DNA of 55,245 bases from assembly GCA_026400395.1 (NCBI GenBank), contig JAPLPD010000145.1:1-55245 (forward strand), read 5' to 3'. The notes below the pieces were generated by a model. That model worked only from the letters and a program-made list of their open reading frames with translations. It was not told where the DNA came from and did not search any database. The position numbers and the translations under genes are program-made. The stretch is from Alphaproteobacteria bacterium (GTDB lineage: Bacteria > Pseudomonadota > Alphaproteobacteria > Rhizobiales > Xanthobacteraceae). Shown here piece after piece: positions 8,797 to 17,900 of the stretch (positions are counted from its first letter, which is position 1; every line of letters begins with the position of its first letter).

Positions 8797-9639
8797 GTGG
8801 CAAATCCACCGCCCAACAACCCGCGAGGTCCGGCCGCCGTTGACGCTGCGCTTGCACGCGCCAAGACAGCGCTCGATCAGGGCCGCGCCAGCGAAGCCGA
8901 ACAACTCGCCCGGACGGTGCTCGCCAAGGACGCGCGGCACGCGCACGCGCTGCGGCTGCTCGGCGGCGCGCTGCTGCTCCAGGAGCGGCACGCGGAGGCC
9001 ATCGAACCGCTTGAACGCGCGGCAAAGGTCCTGCGCGAACCCGGCCTCGACACACAGCTTGCCATCGCGCTGCGGACCGTCGGACGCACCGACGACGCGC
9101 TGTCGCGGCTGAAGCGCGCCATCAAGCGCGAGCCGCCTTATGCTTTCGCCTTCCATGAACTTGGATTTCTGCTGAACGCTCTGCACCGGCACGACGAAGC
9201 CATCGCGACGATCCGGCGCGGCATCGAAATCGCGCCGCTTGCGTCGAACCTTTGGGTGCTGCTCGGCAGCATCTACCACGCACGGCGCGATCTGCAGGGC
9301 GCCCAGGCCGCATTTGCCCGCGCGCTGACAATCTCACCCAACCTCGCCAGCGCTCATTACGGCATTGGAACCGCGCTGATGTCGCAGGCCGCATTCGCGC
9401 GGGCGGCCGAGCATTTCCGCATCGCCTCAATCAACGACCCAGGCGACCTCCAGGCCCGCCTCAAGCTTGCCGGCTGTCTGCTGGAAACCGGCCAGACCGA
9501 CACGGCGCTGGCGTCGCTGCGCACTGTCGTTCGCGGCGGCCCCCAGGAGGTTTATGCGATGTCGCTGAAGCTCATGCTGAGCACCGGCCGCGGCCGATTC
9601 TGGCTGCGGCCCAGCGCCGCCGCGCGCGCGTTATCATAG
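8797..9639 (+). CDS. Tetratricopeptide repeat protein
   Basis: 280 residues made largely of 34-residue TPR units with the usual small/large alternation, for example AEQLARTVLAKDARHAHALRLLGGALL, then units near residues 75, 110, 145 and 180. Such superhelices bind partner proteins or peptides. No signal peptide or catalytic domain is visible. The GTG start lies 24 bp after the preceding stop, suggesting co-transcription. Its stop overlaps the end of the convergent EamA gene by 6 bp. Confidence 0.75.
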   Translation: MANPPPNNPRGPAAVDAALARAKTALDQGRASEAEQLARTVLAKDARHAHALRLLGGALLLQERHAEAIEPLERAAKVLREPGLDTQLAIALRTVGRTDDALSRLKRAIKREPPYAFAFHELGFLLNALHRHDEAIATIRRGIEIAPLASNLWVLLGSIYHARRDLQGAQAAFARALTISPNLASAHYGIGTALMSQAAFARAAEHFRIASINDPGDLQARLKLAGCLLETGQTDTALASLRTVVRGGPQEVYAMSLKLMLSTGRGRFWLRPSAAARALS

Positions 9640-10548
9640 CGGCGCGCGCTGACTCGGCCGATTGACCAGCACGAGCCCCGCCGCCACCAGCAAAACGGCG
9701 ACTGCGAACGCAGGCGTCAGCGGCTCGCCGAGCACCAGATGGCCTGCCGCGACGCCAAACAGCGGCGTCAGGAATGTGAACGCCGACAGGCGGCTCGCCG
9801 AAAACTTCACGATCAGCGCAAACCACAGGCTGAACGTGGTGCCGACCACAAGTGTCTGATAGGCGAGCGAGCCAAGCGACACCGCCGACGGCATCGAAAC
9901 GATCCGTTCGCCGAACACCAGCGCGCCGGCGGTCACGATCGGCACGCAGAGCACGAGTTGATAGAGAAGCGTCTTTTCCGGGGACACCCGGGCGAGCGAA
10001 GTGGCTTTTATGATCAGCGTGGTCGCGGCCCAGGCCAGCGCCACGCCGGCCATCATCAGATCGCCGAGCAACTGGTCCGGCGATGAAGCCGGCGCCGGCA
10101 CGCCGAACGCCACCACCATGCCGACGAAGGCCATCAGCAGGCCGAGCCATTGCATCAATCCGAAGCGGTCGCCGGGAAACAACCGGCGCGCGCCAAGCAC
10201 GACGAAGAACGGCGCGAGATAGATGAACAGCACCGCGCGCGACGCGGTGGTGTAGAGGAGCCCGCGGTAGATCAGCAGGAACTCCAGGCCGAATAGCGCG
10301 CCCGCGGCCAGCCCGGCGGCCAGCGAGCCGTCCCGCGCCGCGATCGGCAGTCCCCTCCAACGCATGAGGCCGAGCACGACGAGCGTCGCCAGCGCGGAGC
10401 GGATCGCACATTGGGTGAGTGGCGGCACGTCGTGAATGGCGAGCTTCACCGCCGGCTGGTTGAAGCCCCAGGTCAGGCAGATCATCACCACCAGCACCAT
10501 GCTGGCGGCGTCAAGCGGCCGCGTGTGACTCGCTGGAACGTCAGCCAT
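9634..10548 (-). CDS. EamA/DMT superfamily transporter
   Basis: 304-residue membrane protein with ten hydrophobic segments arranged as two EamA halves; the first half begins VLVVMICLTWGFNQPAVKLA and the second is marked by LGDLMMAGVALAWAATTLI. Members export amino acids, purines or other metabolites; substrate unknown here. The C-terminal end overlaps the convergent TPR gene. The zur gene lies upstream on the same strand, 51 bp away. Confidence 0.85.
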   Translation of the reverse strand: MADVPASHTRPLDAASMVLVVMICLTWGFNQPAVKLAIHDVPPLTQCAIRSALATLVVLGLMRWRGLPIAARDGSLAAGLAAGALFGLEFLLIYRGLLYTTASRAVLFIYLAPFFVVLGARRLFPGDRFGLMQWLGLLMAFVGMVVAFGVPAPASSPDQLLGDLMMAGVALAWAATTLIIKATSLARVSPEKTLLYQLVLCVPIVTAGALVFGERIVSMPSAVSLGSLAYQTLVVGTTFSLWFALIVKFSASRLSAFTFLTPLFGVAAGHLVLGEPLTPAFAVAVLLVAAGLVLVNRPSQRAPL

Positions 10549-10599
10549 TAATTCAGGCGTTGCATGATTTCGTCCGGAAACCGGCGCCCACTTTCGAGA

Positions 10600-11091
10600 T
10601 CATGCGTGCTCATGCTCTCGGCAATGCGCGCAAACACCGCCGATCTCGATCACGGGCGCCTTCGGCGTAAAACCCGCCGCGCGCGCCGCGGCTTTGAGCT
10701 GCTCGCCCACCGCCGCCGAGGCGGCTTCGCCCACCGCGCCGCAGTGCTCGCAGATCAGGAACACCACCATGTCGCCGGTGGCGTGGTTGTTGACGCAGGC
10801 GACGAAGGCGTTGCGGCTCTCGATCCGATGCACCAGCCCGTTGTCGCGAAGGAAGTCGAGCGCGCGGTAGATGGTGATTGGCGCCGGTCGCACGCCCCGA
10901 ACGGCGGCGCGGTCCATGATTTCGTAGGCACCGAGCGGCTTATGACTCTCCAGCAGCACCTCCAGCACCTGACGGCGGATCGGTGTGAGCCGCTGTGAGC
11001 GCTGCGCGCACAGGGTCTCCGCATGCGTCAGCGCTTCCGCCGTGCAGCGTTCGTGATCGTGGTCGGGTGCGTGGAAGACCGGCTGGGACAT
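10600..11091 (-). CDS. zur: Fur-family transcriptional regulator, Zur-like
   Basis: 163-residue winged-helix repressor. The DNA-binding part reads RLTPIRRQVLEVLLES then PITIYRALDFLRDNGLVHRIES; the dimer domain has two CxxC pairs, CEHCG and CAHCREHEH, binding structural zinc, and a His-rich N-terminus (FHAPDHDHERC). CxxC placement and AFVAC match Zur more than iron-type Fur. The start at 11091 gives a usual length; an upstream ATG at 11184 would add 31 unrelated residues. No zinc transporter lies nearby. Confidence 0.8.
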   Translation of the reverse strand: MSQPVFHAPDHDHERCTAEALTHAETLCAQRSQRLTPIRRQVLEVLLESHKPLGAYEIMDRAAVRGVRPAPITIYRALDFLRDNGLVHRIESRNAFVACVNNHATGDMVVFLICEHCGAVGEAASAAVGEQLKAAARAAGFTPKAPVIEIGGVCAHCREHEHA

Positions 11092-11251
11092 ATCGCCAAA
11101 AATGGGTTGCTGACCGGACGACTGTACCCCGCGGCGGAGATTCCCGGAAAACTTCCCGCAGCGGCCGGCGGCTGTGCGTTGCAACGCGACACGCCCATTT
11201 CGAGCGTTCAGGTTCCACCCCGGGGCGGCGATTCGGCATGTCGAATCTGAA

Positions 11252-11264
11252 ATTATCTAGTAAT
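11252..11264. promoter_or_regulatory. AT-rich near-palindrome between zur and a Bug gene
   Basis: ATTATCTAGTAAT stands out in a GC-rich gap between the zur start (11091) and the end of the Bug gene (11322). The outer ATTA/TAAT arms match; the centre does not. Zinc-repressor boxes in alphaproteobacteria are AT-rich palindromes, so zur autoregulation is conceivable, but the distance of about 160 bp from the start codon is large. Confidence 0.2.
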
Positions 11265-11321
11265 ATGAGATGCTTGAGAAGACAACCCACGCTGAGGCGC
11301 CCGAAATCACAGGCGAGAGAT

Positions 11322-12293
11322 TTACTGCGCCTCGAGTCCCGCGGTCTTCGCCACCTCGCGCCAGCGAGTCACCTCCTCGGCGATCTGATTGCCGAACGCC
11401 TCCGACGACGACAGCGACGCCTCGGCGCCGATGTTCTCAAGCTGTTTCCTGACGGCATCGCGGGATACCACCTCCGCCAGCGCCTTGTGAGTCTTGACGA
11501 CGATGTCCTTCGGCACGCCGGCCGGATAGACCATGCCGTACCAGCCGTTGATCTCGAAGCCCGGCATGCCGGACTCGACCATGGTGGGGACGTTCGGTAA
11601 CGACGGGAATCGCTTCCCTGTCGTCACCGCGATCAGCTTCAGTTCGCCCGAGGCGACCTGCCCGCGCACCGCGTGCGCGAGATCGACCGCATAGGCCACG
11701 TCCTTCCGCAGCAGCGCCGTGACCACCTCTCCGGTGGTGCGAAACGCAACGGCCTGCGCCTGCAGCCCGGCACGCTGCCGGAACAGTTCGGCGATGAGGT
11801 GCTGGGTCGAACCGACGCCGACCGTCGCATAGTTGTATTTGCCCGGATCCTTCTTGATGATTTCGATCAGGCCCTTGAGATCGTTCGCCGCGAAATCCTT
11901 CGGCACCACAATGGCGATGGCGGAGTTGGCGAAAATACCGACCGGCGCGAAATCCTTCACCGCATCGTAGGCCTGCGACTTGATCATCGCCGCGGACACG
12001 GTGTGACCCGTCGAGATCATCAGCGCGTTGTAGCCGTCCTTGGTGCCCTTCGCGACCAGATCGCCGGCGATGGTTCCGCCGGCACCCGGCTTGTTCTCGA
12101 CCACGAAGCGCTGGCCGAGCACTTCGCCCAGTGGCTCGGCGACGATACGGGTGGCGACGTCAGTGCCGCCGCCGGCCCCGAATCCGACCATCAAGCGGAT
12201 CGGCCGGGAGGGCCACACGTCCTGCGCGGAAGCGGGCATGTTTATCGCGAATGCCGCGAAGACAAACGCTGCCGAAACGGCAATGCGCTTCAT
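11322..12293 (-). CDS. Bug/TctC-family periplasmic solute-binding protein
   Basis: 323 residues with a Sec signal peptide ending near PASAQ, then the family opening WPSRPIRLMVGFGAGGGTDVATR and FVVENKPGAGGTIAGD. Bug proteins bind carboxylates (tricarboxylates, aromatics, nicotinate) for tripartite TctABC transporters. No tctA or tctB gene is in the window, so it is an orphan receptor. Start at 12293 has GGGAGG 6 nt upstream; a longer frame upstream would bury the signal peptide. Divergent from the macro-domain gene. Confidence 0.9.
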   Translation of the reverse strand: MKRIAVSAAFVFAAFAINMPASAQDVWPSRPIRLMVGFGAGGGTDVATRIVAEPLGEVLGQRFVVENKPGAGGTIAGDLVAKGTKDGYNALMISTGHTVSAAMIKSQAYDAVKDFAPVGIFANSAIAIVVPKDFAANDLKGLIEIIKKDPGKYNYATVGVGSTQHLIAELFRQRAGLQAQAVAFRTTGEVVTALLRKDVAYAVDLAHAVRGQVASGELKLIAVTTGKRFPSLPNVPTMVESGMPGFEINGWYGMVYPAGVPKDIVVKTHKALAEVVSRDAVRKQLENIGAEASLSSSEAFGNQIAEEVTRWREVAKTAGLEAQ

Positions 12294-12392
12294 GACGATC
12301 CTCCCTGATGGCCGCCTTTTCGGCGTTGTTCCCGACAGCAAACGCGGGCCGCCGCATCTGGTCAAGCGGGATGGGACGGCTAGATTGACGCA

Positions 12393-12947
12393 ATGCAAAC
12401 CCCGCTGGTCTCCGCCCACGCCGGCTCGTCCCGGATCGAAGTCCTGATCGCCGATATCACCACGCTCGCGGTCGATGCCATCGTCAACGCGGCGAACACC
12501 TCGCTGCTGGGTGGCGGCGGTGTCGATGGCGCAATACATCGCGCCGCTGGGCCGGAATTGCTGGCCGAGTGCCGGACGCTCGGCGGCTGTGCCACCGGTT
12601 CGGCCAAGCTCACGCGCGGCTTTGGCCTGCCGGCGCGGCACGTCATCCATGCGGTCGGCCCGGTCTGGAACGGCGGCAAACACGACGAGGCGGGGCTGCT
12701 CGCCTCCTGCTACAGCACCGCGCTGACGCTGGCCGCCGGGCACGGCCTGCTGTCGATCGCTTTCCCGGCGATTTCGACGGGCGTGTACTGTTTCCCCGCC
12801 GACCTGGCGGCGCGGATCGCAGTCGGGACCGTGGTGTCGGAGATGGCCGCCAACGCGCGCGGGATCAGGGACGTGGTATTCTGCTGCTTCTCAAATGAAT
12901 CGGCGCAACATCACGTCACGGCGTTCGGCGAGTTGGGGCTGGCCTGA
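12393..12947 (+). CDS. Macro domain protein (ADP-ribose binding, YmdB-like)
   Basis: 184 residues forming a single macro domain: IEVLIADITTLAVDAIVNAANTS, the GGGGVDGAIHRAAG loop, and AFPAISTGVYCFP that cradles the diphosphate of ADP-ribose. Bacterial members hydrolyse O-acetyl-ADP-ribose or remove mono-ADP-ribose from proteins. The Asn of NAAN and the Asp of GVDGAI, needed for the deacetylase reaction, are present. No ADP-ribosyltransferase gene lies next to it. Confidence 0.9.
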   Translation: MQTPLVSAHAGSSRIEVLIADITTLAVDAIVNAANTSLLGGGGVDGAIHRAAGPELLAECRTLGGCATGSAKLTRGFGLPARHVIHAVGPVWNGGKHDEAGLLASCYSTALTLAAGHGLLSIAFPAISTGVYCFPADLAARIAVGTVVSEMAANARGIRDVVFCCFSNESAQHHVTAFGELGLA

Positions 12948-12964
12948 GCCTCGATTCGAATGCG

Positions 12965-13762
12965 TCACAGCGTCGGGTCGACGTCGAGACGAATCACCAG
13001 CCCATTCAAAGCCTCCGACGCCGCCGGATAAATCTTCATCACAGCCGGATCATGGCCCGGAACGATGTGATTGCGCGACGTCGCCAGGCGCTTCAGCGTC
13101 TCGTAGCCTTCAAGGACCTTGGCGAGATTGTACGTGGTCGGAAACACCCGCGCCTCGTCGAGATGCGGGAACAGATGCACCGCGTCGGCGGCCAGCATGA
13201 CGAAGCCACGCTTGGTCTTCACACGGATGCTTTGCAACCCCATCGCATGGCCGCCGATATGATGCAGCGTGATGCCCGGCGCGATCTCGCTGGTGCCGTC
13301 GTGGAACGCGACGCGGCCGGCGAACAGCTTGCGCACCATCGAGACGACGTAATCCTCTTCATAGGAGGAGCGAAGTTGACGGTGGCACATGCAGCGCCCG
13401 GTGCAGTTCTGCATCTCCTTGTCCTGGATGTGATAGCGGGCGCGCGGGAACAGATCGACGTTACCGCAGTGGTCGTAGTGCATGTGGCTGATGATGACGT
13501 CCTCGACCGTATCCGGATCGATGCCGAACCGCTTCAGCGCCTCACCCACCGGCGTGATGAGGGTGCGGCCGCGCCTCGATCCGACCGGTTGATCAAAGCC
13601 GGTATCGACCACGAAGGTTCGCTTGCCGTTCTTGATCACCCAGACGAAATAATCGAGCGGCTGCAGCACGTCGTGCGGATCGCCGCCGATGTAGTTGTCC
13701 GTGGCCTTGCGCTGATGCTCGGCGTAGCGGACCGCGTAGACCTCCCAGATATCGTCGCTCAT
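12965..13762 (-). CDS. Metallo-beta-lactamase-fold hydrolase, N-acyl-homoserine lactonase family
   Basis: 265 residues with the dinuclear zinc motif HMHYDHCG, a second His in HHIGGHAMG, Asp in AADAVHLFP and late GHDP, the full MBL ligand set of AHL-lactonase-like enzymes. Many such proteins act on lactones other than quorum signals; within this catabolic operon a lactone or thioester intermediate is a reasonable substrate. Start at 13762; a longer frame from 13879 would overlap the upstream gene. Last gene of the operon, 11 bp after the dehydrogenase. Confidence 0.8.
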   Translation of the reverse strand: MSDDIWEVYAVRYAEHQRKATDNYIGGDPHDVLQPLDYFVWVIKNGKRTFVVDTGFDQPVGSRRGRTLITPVGEALKRFGIDPDTVEDVIISHMHYDHCGNVDLFPRARYHIQDKEMQNCTGRCMCHRQLRSSYEEDYVVSMVRKLFAGRVAFHDGTSEIAPGITLHHIGGHAMGLQSIRVKTKRGFVMLAADAVHLFPHLDEARVFPTTYNLAKVLEGYETLKRLATSRNHIVPGHDPAVMKIYPAASEALNGLVIRLDVDPTL

Positions 13763-13773
13763 TGTTCCGGCCC

Positions 13774-14667
13774 CTATTTCTTCTTCGCTCGCATCTGCAC
13801 GCCGGCGCGCTTCTCCACCGTTTTGGCCAGTTCCGTGAAGTCCGAGCGCTCGCCTTGTTCGGCCATCGCCGTCTCCCATAGACTACCGACCGCCTTCGCT
13901 ACCTCGACCGGAATGCCGAAGTCCTCGGCTTCGGCGAGGAACAGCCGCACGTCCTTCACCATCAACGCCATGCCGAAGCCGTAGTCGAACGTGCCGGGCA
14001 ACACCGAGCGCGGAAACTTCTGCGTGGTCGCCGTGTTCATGCCGCTGCCGGCGTTGATCACATCGCACATCAGGCTCGGGTCGAGGCCGGCCTTCACGCC
14101 CATCGCGATGGCCTCGGAGCTCGCCGCCATGCCGGTGGCGGACAGGAAGTTGTTCGCAAGTTTCATGCTCTGCGCCATGCCTGGCCGCTCGCCGCAGACG
14201 AACACCTTGCCGAACACTTCGAGCGCCGGCCGGACGTGCTCGATCTCCTCGCTCGGACCTGACACCATCACCGCGAGCGTGCCCTTCTCGGCTCCGGCGA
14301 CGCCACCGCTGACCGGGCTGTCGATCTGCACGATGTTGCGCTGCTTGAGGATCTCCGCGGTCTTGATCGCCGCCCGCGATCCGGTGGTCGACAGATCGAC
14401 ATAACGCCGGACCCGATTGCCGCGGATCAGGCCCTCGTCCCCGCTCACCACCTTCATGCCGATATCGAGCGACGGCAGGCTGGTGATCACGGTCTCGACG
14501 CGGTCGGCCACATCGGCCGGCGAGCGCGCGGCCTCGGCACCGAGCTTGACCAGCGGTTCCATCGCCTCCTTGCGGGTGTCGAACACTGTGAGCTTGTGGC
14601 CTGCCTCGATCAGCCTCCGGCTCATCGGGCCCCCCATGCTGCCCAGGCCGATGAATCCGATTTCCAT
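13774..14667 (-). CDS. NAD(P)-dependent beta-hydroxyacid dehydrogenase (3-hydroxyisobutyrate dehydrogenase family)
   Basis: 297 residues. N-terminal Rossmann fold with GFIGLGSMGGPMSRRL; substrate loop SPVSGGVAGAEKGTLAVMVSG; catalytic Lys expected in the helix MAQSMKLANNFLSA. These are the marks of 3-hydroxyisobutyrate, tartronate semialdehyde and 6-phosphogluconate-like dehydrogenases. The operon suggests oxidation of a hydroxyacid formed after CoA release. Exact substrate is not predictable by eye. Confidence 0.85.
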   Translation of the reverse strand: MEIGFIGLGSMGGPMSRRLIEAGHKLTVFDTRKEAMEPLVKLGAEAARSPADVADRVETVITSLPSLDIGMKVVSGDEGLIRGNRVRRYVDLSTTGSRAAIKTAEILKQRNIVQIDSPVSGGVAGAEKGTLAVMVSGPSEEIEHVRPALEVFGKVFVCGERPGMAQSMKLANNFLSATGMAASSEAIAMGVKAGLDPSLMCDVINAGSGMNTATTQKFPRSVLPGTFDYGFGMALMVKDVRLFLAEAEDFGIPVEVAKAVGSLWETAMAEQGERSDFTELAKTVEKRAGVQMRAKKK

Positions 14668-14731
14668 TCCGTCCTCCCCAAAATCCTTTTGAAACGTCTG
14701 CGTTGAGAGTGCCCGAGCGCGATAGCGTTGG

Positions 14732-15853
14732 CTACCGCGTAAACTCCGCGCGAATCATCGCGCTGTGCTCGCCCACCGCGGGCACCGGGCCGTATGTCCG
14801 TGCCTCACCGGTCCAGCACGCCGCCGGCGCCGGATAGGACAGCGGCCCGCTCGGCGAGCCGACCGTGATACGCCGCAGATGCGGATGCTTCCCCAGTTCG
14901 CCCGGCCCGTTGACGCGGCCGAAGGCAATGTCGGCCCCGGCGAGCTTTTCAGCCAGCGCATCGACATCGAGCGCGCCGAACGCCGAGGCAACCTTGCCGT
15001 CGGTCTGCGCGCGCCGTTTCACCCGCTCGATGTTGGTGGCAAAATCGGGATCGGCGGCCAGCGCCTTGTCGCCCAGCACCTTTTCGGCCAGCACGCGCCA
15101 TTCCCGGTCGCTCTGGATCGAAATGAGAATGTCGGCGCCATCCTTCGACTTGAACACGCCGTAGGGCGCGATCGACGTGTGGGCCAGACCGATGCGCTTC
15201 GGCGGCGTGCCGCCCTCGTGCTGCAGCAGCGGCGTGGTCATCCAATCGGCAATCGCGTCGAACATCGAGACCGAAATGGCGGCGCCCTCGCCGGTGCGGG
15301 CGCGCCGGATTAGCGCCTCAAGGATCGCCTCGTAGGCGTTCATGCCGGACCCGATATCGCAGACCGAAACGCCGACGCGCGCGGGGGCTTCAGGTCCGCC
15401 GGTGACCGACGCGAGACCGGCCTCGGCCTGGATCAGCATGTCGTAGGCCTTGCGCTCGGCGTAGGGGCCGGTGTCGCCGTAGCCGGAGACCGAGCAGGTG
15501 ATCAGCTTCGGATAATCGCGGCGGAGCCGCTCGATGGCGAAGCCGAGCTTGCCCACCGCGCCGGGCTTCAGGTTCTGGATGAACACGTCGGCCTTCGCGA
15601 GCATCGCTTCGAGCAGCGCCTTGTCCTCCGGCTTGGTCAGATCGAGGACCAGCGATTCCTTGCCGCGGTTGAGCCAGACAAAATACGTGCTCTGGCCGTT
15701 GGCCAGCGCGTCGTAGCCGCGCGCGAAATCACCCTCGGGCCGCTCGATCTTGATCACCCGCGCGCCCGCGTCGGCGAGCCGGCACGAACACATCGGCGCG
15801 GCGACCGCCTGTTCGAGCGAGACGACGAGAATGCCTGAAAGGGGGAGAGTCAT
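14732..15853 (-). CDS. CaiB/BaiF-type (class III) CoA transferase
   Basis: 373 residues moving CoA between acyl groups. The opening LPLSGILVVSLEQAVAAPMCSCRLADAGARVIKIE and the NRGKESLVLDL block are typical; the catalytic Asp is expected at D166 in VCDIGSGMNAYEAIL. It probably activates the pathway substrate using succinyl-CoA or another donor. Start at 15853 was chosen because it gives the family N-terminus; an open frame extends further upstream into the acyl-CoA dehydrogenase gene. Spacing to that gene is 17 bp. Confidence 0.9.
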   Translation of the reverse strand: MTLPLSGILVVSLEQAVAAPMCSCRLADAGARVIKIERPEGDFARGYDALANGQSTYFVWLNRGKESLVLDLTKPEDKALLEAMLAKADVFIQNLKPGAVGKLGFAIERLRRDYPKLITCSVSGYGDTGPYAERKAYDMLIQAEAGLASVTGGPEAPARVGVSVCDIGSGMNAYEAILEALIRRARTGEGAAISVSMFDAIADWMTTPLLQHEGGTPPKRIGLAHTSIAPYGVFKSKDGADILISIQSDREWRVLAEKVLGDKALAADPDFATNIERVKRRAQTDGKVASAFGALDVDALAEKLAGADIAFGRVNGPGELGKHPHLRRITVGSPSGPLSYPAPAACWTGEARTYGPVPAVGEHSAMIRAEFTR

Positions 15854-15870
15854 GTGCGATACGGCCTGCC

Positions 15871-17043
15871 TCAATACGACCTGGGCAATCCGAGCACATG
15901 CTCGGCGATATACGACAGCACCATGTTGGTCGAGATCGGCGCCACCGTATAAAGCCGCGTCTCCCGGAACTTGCGTTCGATGTCGAACTCCTCGGCGAAG
16001 CCGAACCCGCCGTGGGTTTGCACGCACATATCGGCGGCGGCCCATGACGCCTCGGCGGCGAGTTGCTTGGCCGTGTTGGCCTGTTCGCCGCAATCCTCAC
16101 CCGCCTCGTACAAGCGCGCCGCCTCGTGCACCATAAGTTCGGCTGCGCGCATCTGCATGTAGCAGCGCGCGATCGGGAACTGCACACCCTGGTTCTGGCC
16201 GATCGGCCGGCCGAACAGGCTGCGCTCCTTGGCATAGGCTGTAGCCTTATCGACGAACCATTTGGCGTCGCCGATGCACTCCGAGGCGATCAGGATGCGC
16301 TCGGCGTTCATTCCGGAAAGGATATAGCGGAAGCCCTTGCCCTCCTCACCGACGAGGTTCTCAACCGGCACCTTCATGTTGTCGAAGAACACTTCGGTGG
16401 TGGCGTGGTTCATCATGGTCCGGATCGGCCGGATGGTAAGGCCCTTGTCCTTCACGGTTCGCATGTCGACCAGGAACACCGAGAGCCCCTCGGTGCGCTT
16501 CTTGATCTGCTCGCGCGGCGTGGTGCGCGCCAGCAACAACATCAGATCGGAATGCTCGGCACGCGAGGTCCATATCTTCTGGCCGTTGACGGCGTAGTCG
16601 CTGTTGCCCTCGCGCACCGCCGTGGTGCGGAGCGAAAGCGTGTCGGTGCCCGATGTCGGTTCAGTGACGCCGAACGCCTGCAAGCGCAGGTCACCCTTGG
16701 CGATGCCGGGCAAATACTTCTGCTTCTGCTCGGCGCTGCCGTGACGGAGCACCGTGCCCATGGTGTACATCTGCGCGTGGCAGGCCGCGCCGTTGCAGCC
16801 GGCGTGGTGAATCTCCTCCATGATGGCGACCGCCGCCGACATGGTGAGCCCGGAGCCGCCGTATTCCTCGGGAATGAGCGCCGCGAGGAAGCCCGCCTTG
16901 GTCAGCGCGTTGACGAATTCGGTCGGGTAGGCGCGGTCGCGATCGACCTTGCGCCAGTACTCACCGGGAAACTCCGCGCACAGCGCCCGCACCGCCTCGC
17001 GGATCGGCTCAAGGTCGTCGTCGTGGGCAGCGCGCCCGCTCAT
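15871..17043 (-). CDS. Acyl-CoA dehydrogenase family protein
   Basis: 390-residue FAD enzyme introducing an alpha,beta double bond in an acyl-CoA. FAD/substrate motifs VTEPTSGTDTLSL and QKIWTSRAEHSD are clear, as is the C-terminal HGGFGFAEEFDIERKFRETR. The usual YEGT catalytic glutamate is absent: the matching stretch reads VAPISTNM. E248 in GMNAERILIA sits where isovaleryl-CoA dehydrogenase keeps its base, so the enzyme may use that position. Its start overlaps the hydratase stop by 4 bp (ATGA), implying translational coupling. Confidence 0.85.
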   Translation of the reverse strand: MSGRAAHDDDLEPIREAVRALCAEFPGEYWRKVDRDRAYPTEFVNALTKAGFLAALIPEEYGGSGLTMSAAVAIMEEIHHAGCNGAACHAQMYTMGTVLRHGSAEQKQKYLPGIAKGDLRLQAFGVTEPTSGTDTLSLRTTAVREGNSDYAVNGQKIWTSRAEHSDLMLLLARTTPREQIKKRTEGLSVFLVDMRTVKDKGLTIRPIRTMMNHATTEVFFDNMKVPVENLVGEEGKGFRYILSGMNAERILIASECIGDAKWFVDKATAYAKERSLFGRPIGQNQGVQFPIARCYMQMRAAELMVHEAARLYEAGEDCGEQANTAKQLAAEASWAAADMCVQTHGGFGFAEEFDIERKFRETRLYTVAPISTNMVLSYIAEHVLGLPRSY

Positions 17044-17900
17044 TCCTTGATCTCGGCGCGGCCGTTGGTCATGGCAACGATATTGCGCTCCGGAACGAGC
17101 GCGCGGAAGCTCACCACGTTGCCGTCACGCCAGATTTCCGTGCGGATGGTCTCGCCCGGGAACACCGGCGCCGAGAACCGCCCGCTCATCGCCGTCATCC
17201 GCGACGGATCGTATCCGCACGCGCTTTTGAGCAGCGCATGGCCAACCACGCCGAAGGTGCCGAGGCCATGCAGGATCGGCCGTGGAAACCCCGCCGCCTT
17301 CGCGACATCGAGATCGGCATGCAGCGGGTTGAGATCGGCGGACAGGCGATAGATCAGCGCCATCTCCGGCCGGGTGCCGAGATCGCAGGTGAGGTCGGGC
17401 GCACGGTCGGGCAGCTTGTGCGACGGCGGGCTCTCGCGCGGCGGCCCGCCGAAGCCGCCGTCGGCGCGGCAGAAGGTGGTCTGCGTCACGGACGCAAGGA
17501 GCTGGCCGCTCGCCTTGTCGGTGATGCTACGCTCGGTATAGACCACCGCGCCCTTGCCCTCGCCCTTGTCGATGACTTCGAGAATGCGCGTGCGCCCGAT
17601 CACCGTGCCGGACGGCTGCACAGGAGCGTGCAGGGTGAACCCTTGTTCGCCGTTGACGATACGAACCCAATCGATGCCGGTGTCGAGATCGCGCACCCAG
17701 AAGCCGGGATAGCCGAGCAGGCAGGCGAACGTTGGCATCGCCTTGAGATTCTTCTCGTAGACGAATTCGAGCTGCTGGCGATCGGTCGGGTCGTGGCCGA
17801 CGCCCACGCCGAGCGCGTAGAGCATCGTGTCCTTTTCGCCGTAGCTGTGCTCGGCGTCCGGGATTTTCAGCCCCATGAGCTTGTCGTAGTTGATGGCCAT
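17040..17900 (-). CDS. MaoC-like (hydratase 2) enoyl-CoA hydratase
   Basis: 286-residue double hot-dog protein like the hydratase 2 region of peroxisomal multifunctional enzyme 2. The active-site motif is YRLSADLNPLHADLDVAKAAGFPRPILHG, with the Asp/His dyad in D-x-N-P-L-H. It hydrates trans-2-enoyl-CoA to the (R)-3-hydroxy product. It is directly next to an SDR of MFE-2 dehydrogenase type and to the acyl-CoA dehydrogenase, so three consecutive beta-oxidation steps are encoded together. Confidence 0.9.
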   Translation of the reverse strand: MAINYDKLMGLKIPDAEHSYGEKDTMLYALGVGVGHDPTDRQQLEFVYEKNLKAMPTFACLLGYPGFWVRDLDTGIDWVRIVNGEQGFTLHAPVQPSGTVIGRTRILEVIDKGEGKGAVVYTERSITDKASGQLLASVTQTTFCRADGGFGGPPRESPPSHKLPDRAPDLTCDLGTRPEMALIYRLSADLNPLHADLDVAKAAGFPRPILHGLGTFGVVGHALLKSACGYDPSRMTAMSGRFSAPVFPGETIRTEIWRDGNVVSFRALVPERNIVAMTNGRAEIKE

